DNA of 64,000 nt from the NCBI RefSeq assembly GCF_009834345.1, contig NZ_CP035042.1, forward strand, positions 1,736,001 to 1,800,000. The letters are read 5' to 3'. This DNA comes from Billgrantia tianxiuensis (GTDB taxonomy: Bacteria > Pseudomonadota > Gammaproteobacteria > Pseudomonadales > Halomonadaceae). The notes beneath the pieces are model-generated. The model saw nothing but the letters and a program-made list of their open reading frames with translations, was not told the DNA's origin and made no database searches. The translations under genes and the position numbers were made by a program. Positions 63,642 through 64,000 of this stretch are shown here, one piece after another (within the stretch, counting starts at the first letter, position 1; the number at the start of each line of letters is the position of its first letter).

Positions 63642-64000
63642 ATGGGGAGGGAGTGGAACAAGGTATGGCACTGGCTGGCTGGGCTGGCCGGTAGCCTGAT
63701 CATCTCGAGTCATTTGATGGCGGCGCCGATCGAAGCGACGCCAGAGGTGCGGGTTATCGTCGACGTTTCCGGCAGCATGCGTCACAACGATCCCGATCAG
63801 CTCGCCGCCGAGGCGCTCGAGCTGTTGGTGGCACTGATGCCCAGCGGGGCCAGGGCCGGCGTGTGGACTTTTGGCGAGCGGGTGGCCAACCCGCTGCCGC
63901 TGGGGCCGGTCAACATGGAGTGGCGGGATCGTGCCCGGGCGCTGGCTCCGCGACTGGTCGACTATCAACAGTACACCGACATCGAGTCCGCTCTCTACGA
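63642..64000 (+). CDS. VWA domain protein (5' part only)
   Basis: ATG 63642 follows AGGGAG; the frame is open to the end of the window (119 codons). A signal peptide (WHWLAGLAGSLIISSHLMAA) precedes a von Willebrand A domain whose MIDAS site is VIVDVSGSMRHNDP. A later TDIESAL fits the VWA metal-site threonine. Secreted or periplasmic; the rest lies beyond the window. Confidence 0.8.
   Translation, partial: MGREWNKVWHWLAGLAGSLIISSHLMAAPIEATPEVRVIVDVSGSMRHNDPDQLAAEALELLVALMPSGARAGVWTFGERVANPLPLGPVNMEWRDRARALAPRLVDYQQYTDIESALY

Overview
The window is high-GC, gene-dense bacterial chromosome. The gene families and their neighbours (yqjD-yqjE-yqjK, dnaX-ybaB-recR, rnd-ycgL-ycgN, oligopeptidase B, OMPLA, a short 4.5S RNA, GacA-type boxes) point to a gammaproteobacterium. 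A Halomonas-like (Halomonadaceae) organism is my best guess from gene content; it was not tested by any search.

Layout. 1-1032: end of a YdjA-like nitroreductase, a YiiD-type thioesterase, and tRNA-Ser(GGA) with promoter and terminator. 1229-2056: no protein gene, but two tandem CsrB/RsmZ-type small RNAs, each behind a pair of GacA-type boxes. 2430-9215: a membrane PAS-GGDEF-EAL protein, a DUF3617 protein, and a divergent RND efflux pair. 9571-22062: a complete tad (Flp type IVb pilus) locus with an extra winged-helix/AAA+ ATPase, followed by a response-regulator/AraC fusion. 23384-37947: HI0933-type flavoprotein, ergothioneine genes egtB-egtD, TetR regulator, yqjDEK, OMPLA, MscK-like channel, TlyA-type methyltransferase, AbrB-like membrane protein, CPA2 antiporter and a P-II-like protein. 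38025-41336: a two-gene unit of an ATP-grasp ligase and an unrecognised protein with a papain-like Cys-His-Asn pattern. 41520-41629: 4.5S RNA. 42277-50673: a same-strand catabolic and uptake island (class III aminotransferase, CoA-transferase A/B, M20 deacylase, thiolase, polar amino acid ABC transporter) opposite a LysR gene that carries a perfect T-N11-A operator. 51731-54540: iron-type alcohol dehydrogenase and DAO-family oxidase separated by a hairpin-rich element. 54787-59827: dnaX, ybaB, recR, rnd, ycgL, ycgN. 60047-64000: secreted Gly-rich repeat protein, oligopeptidase B, a small membrane protein and the start of a VWA-domain protein.

How the parts relate. The small RNAs should titrate a CsrA/RsmA protein (not in the window) under GacS/GacA control; they lie next to a c-di-GMP enzyme and about 7.5 kb from the tad locus, so surface-attachment genes are plausible but unproven targets. 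The 42-51 kb island reads as import of an (N-acyl) amino acid, deacylation, transamination to a keto acid, CoA activation and thiolysis.

Sequence quality. At least seven genes, probably nine, are broken by what looks like loss of one G or C in a short G/C run; restoring one base gives an intact family-length protein each time. These are most simply sequencing or assembly indels. I mark clear cases as 'pseudogene' because the reading frame is broken as given.
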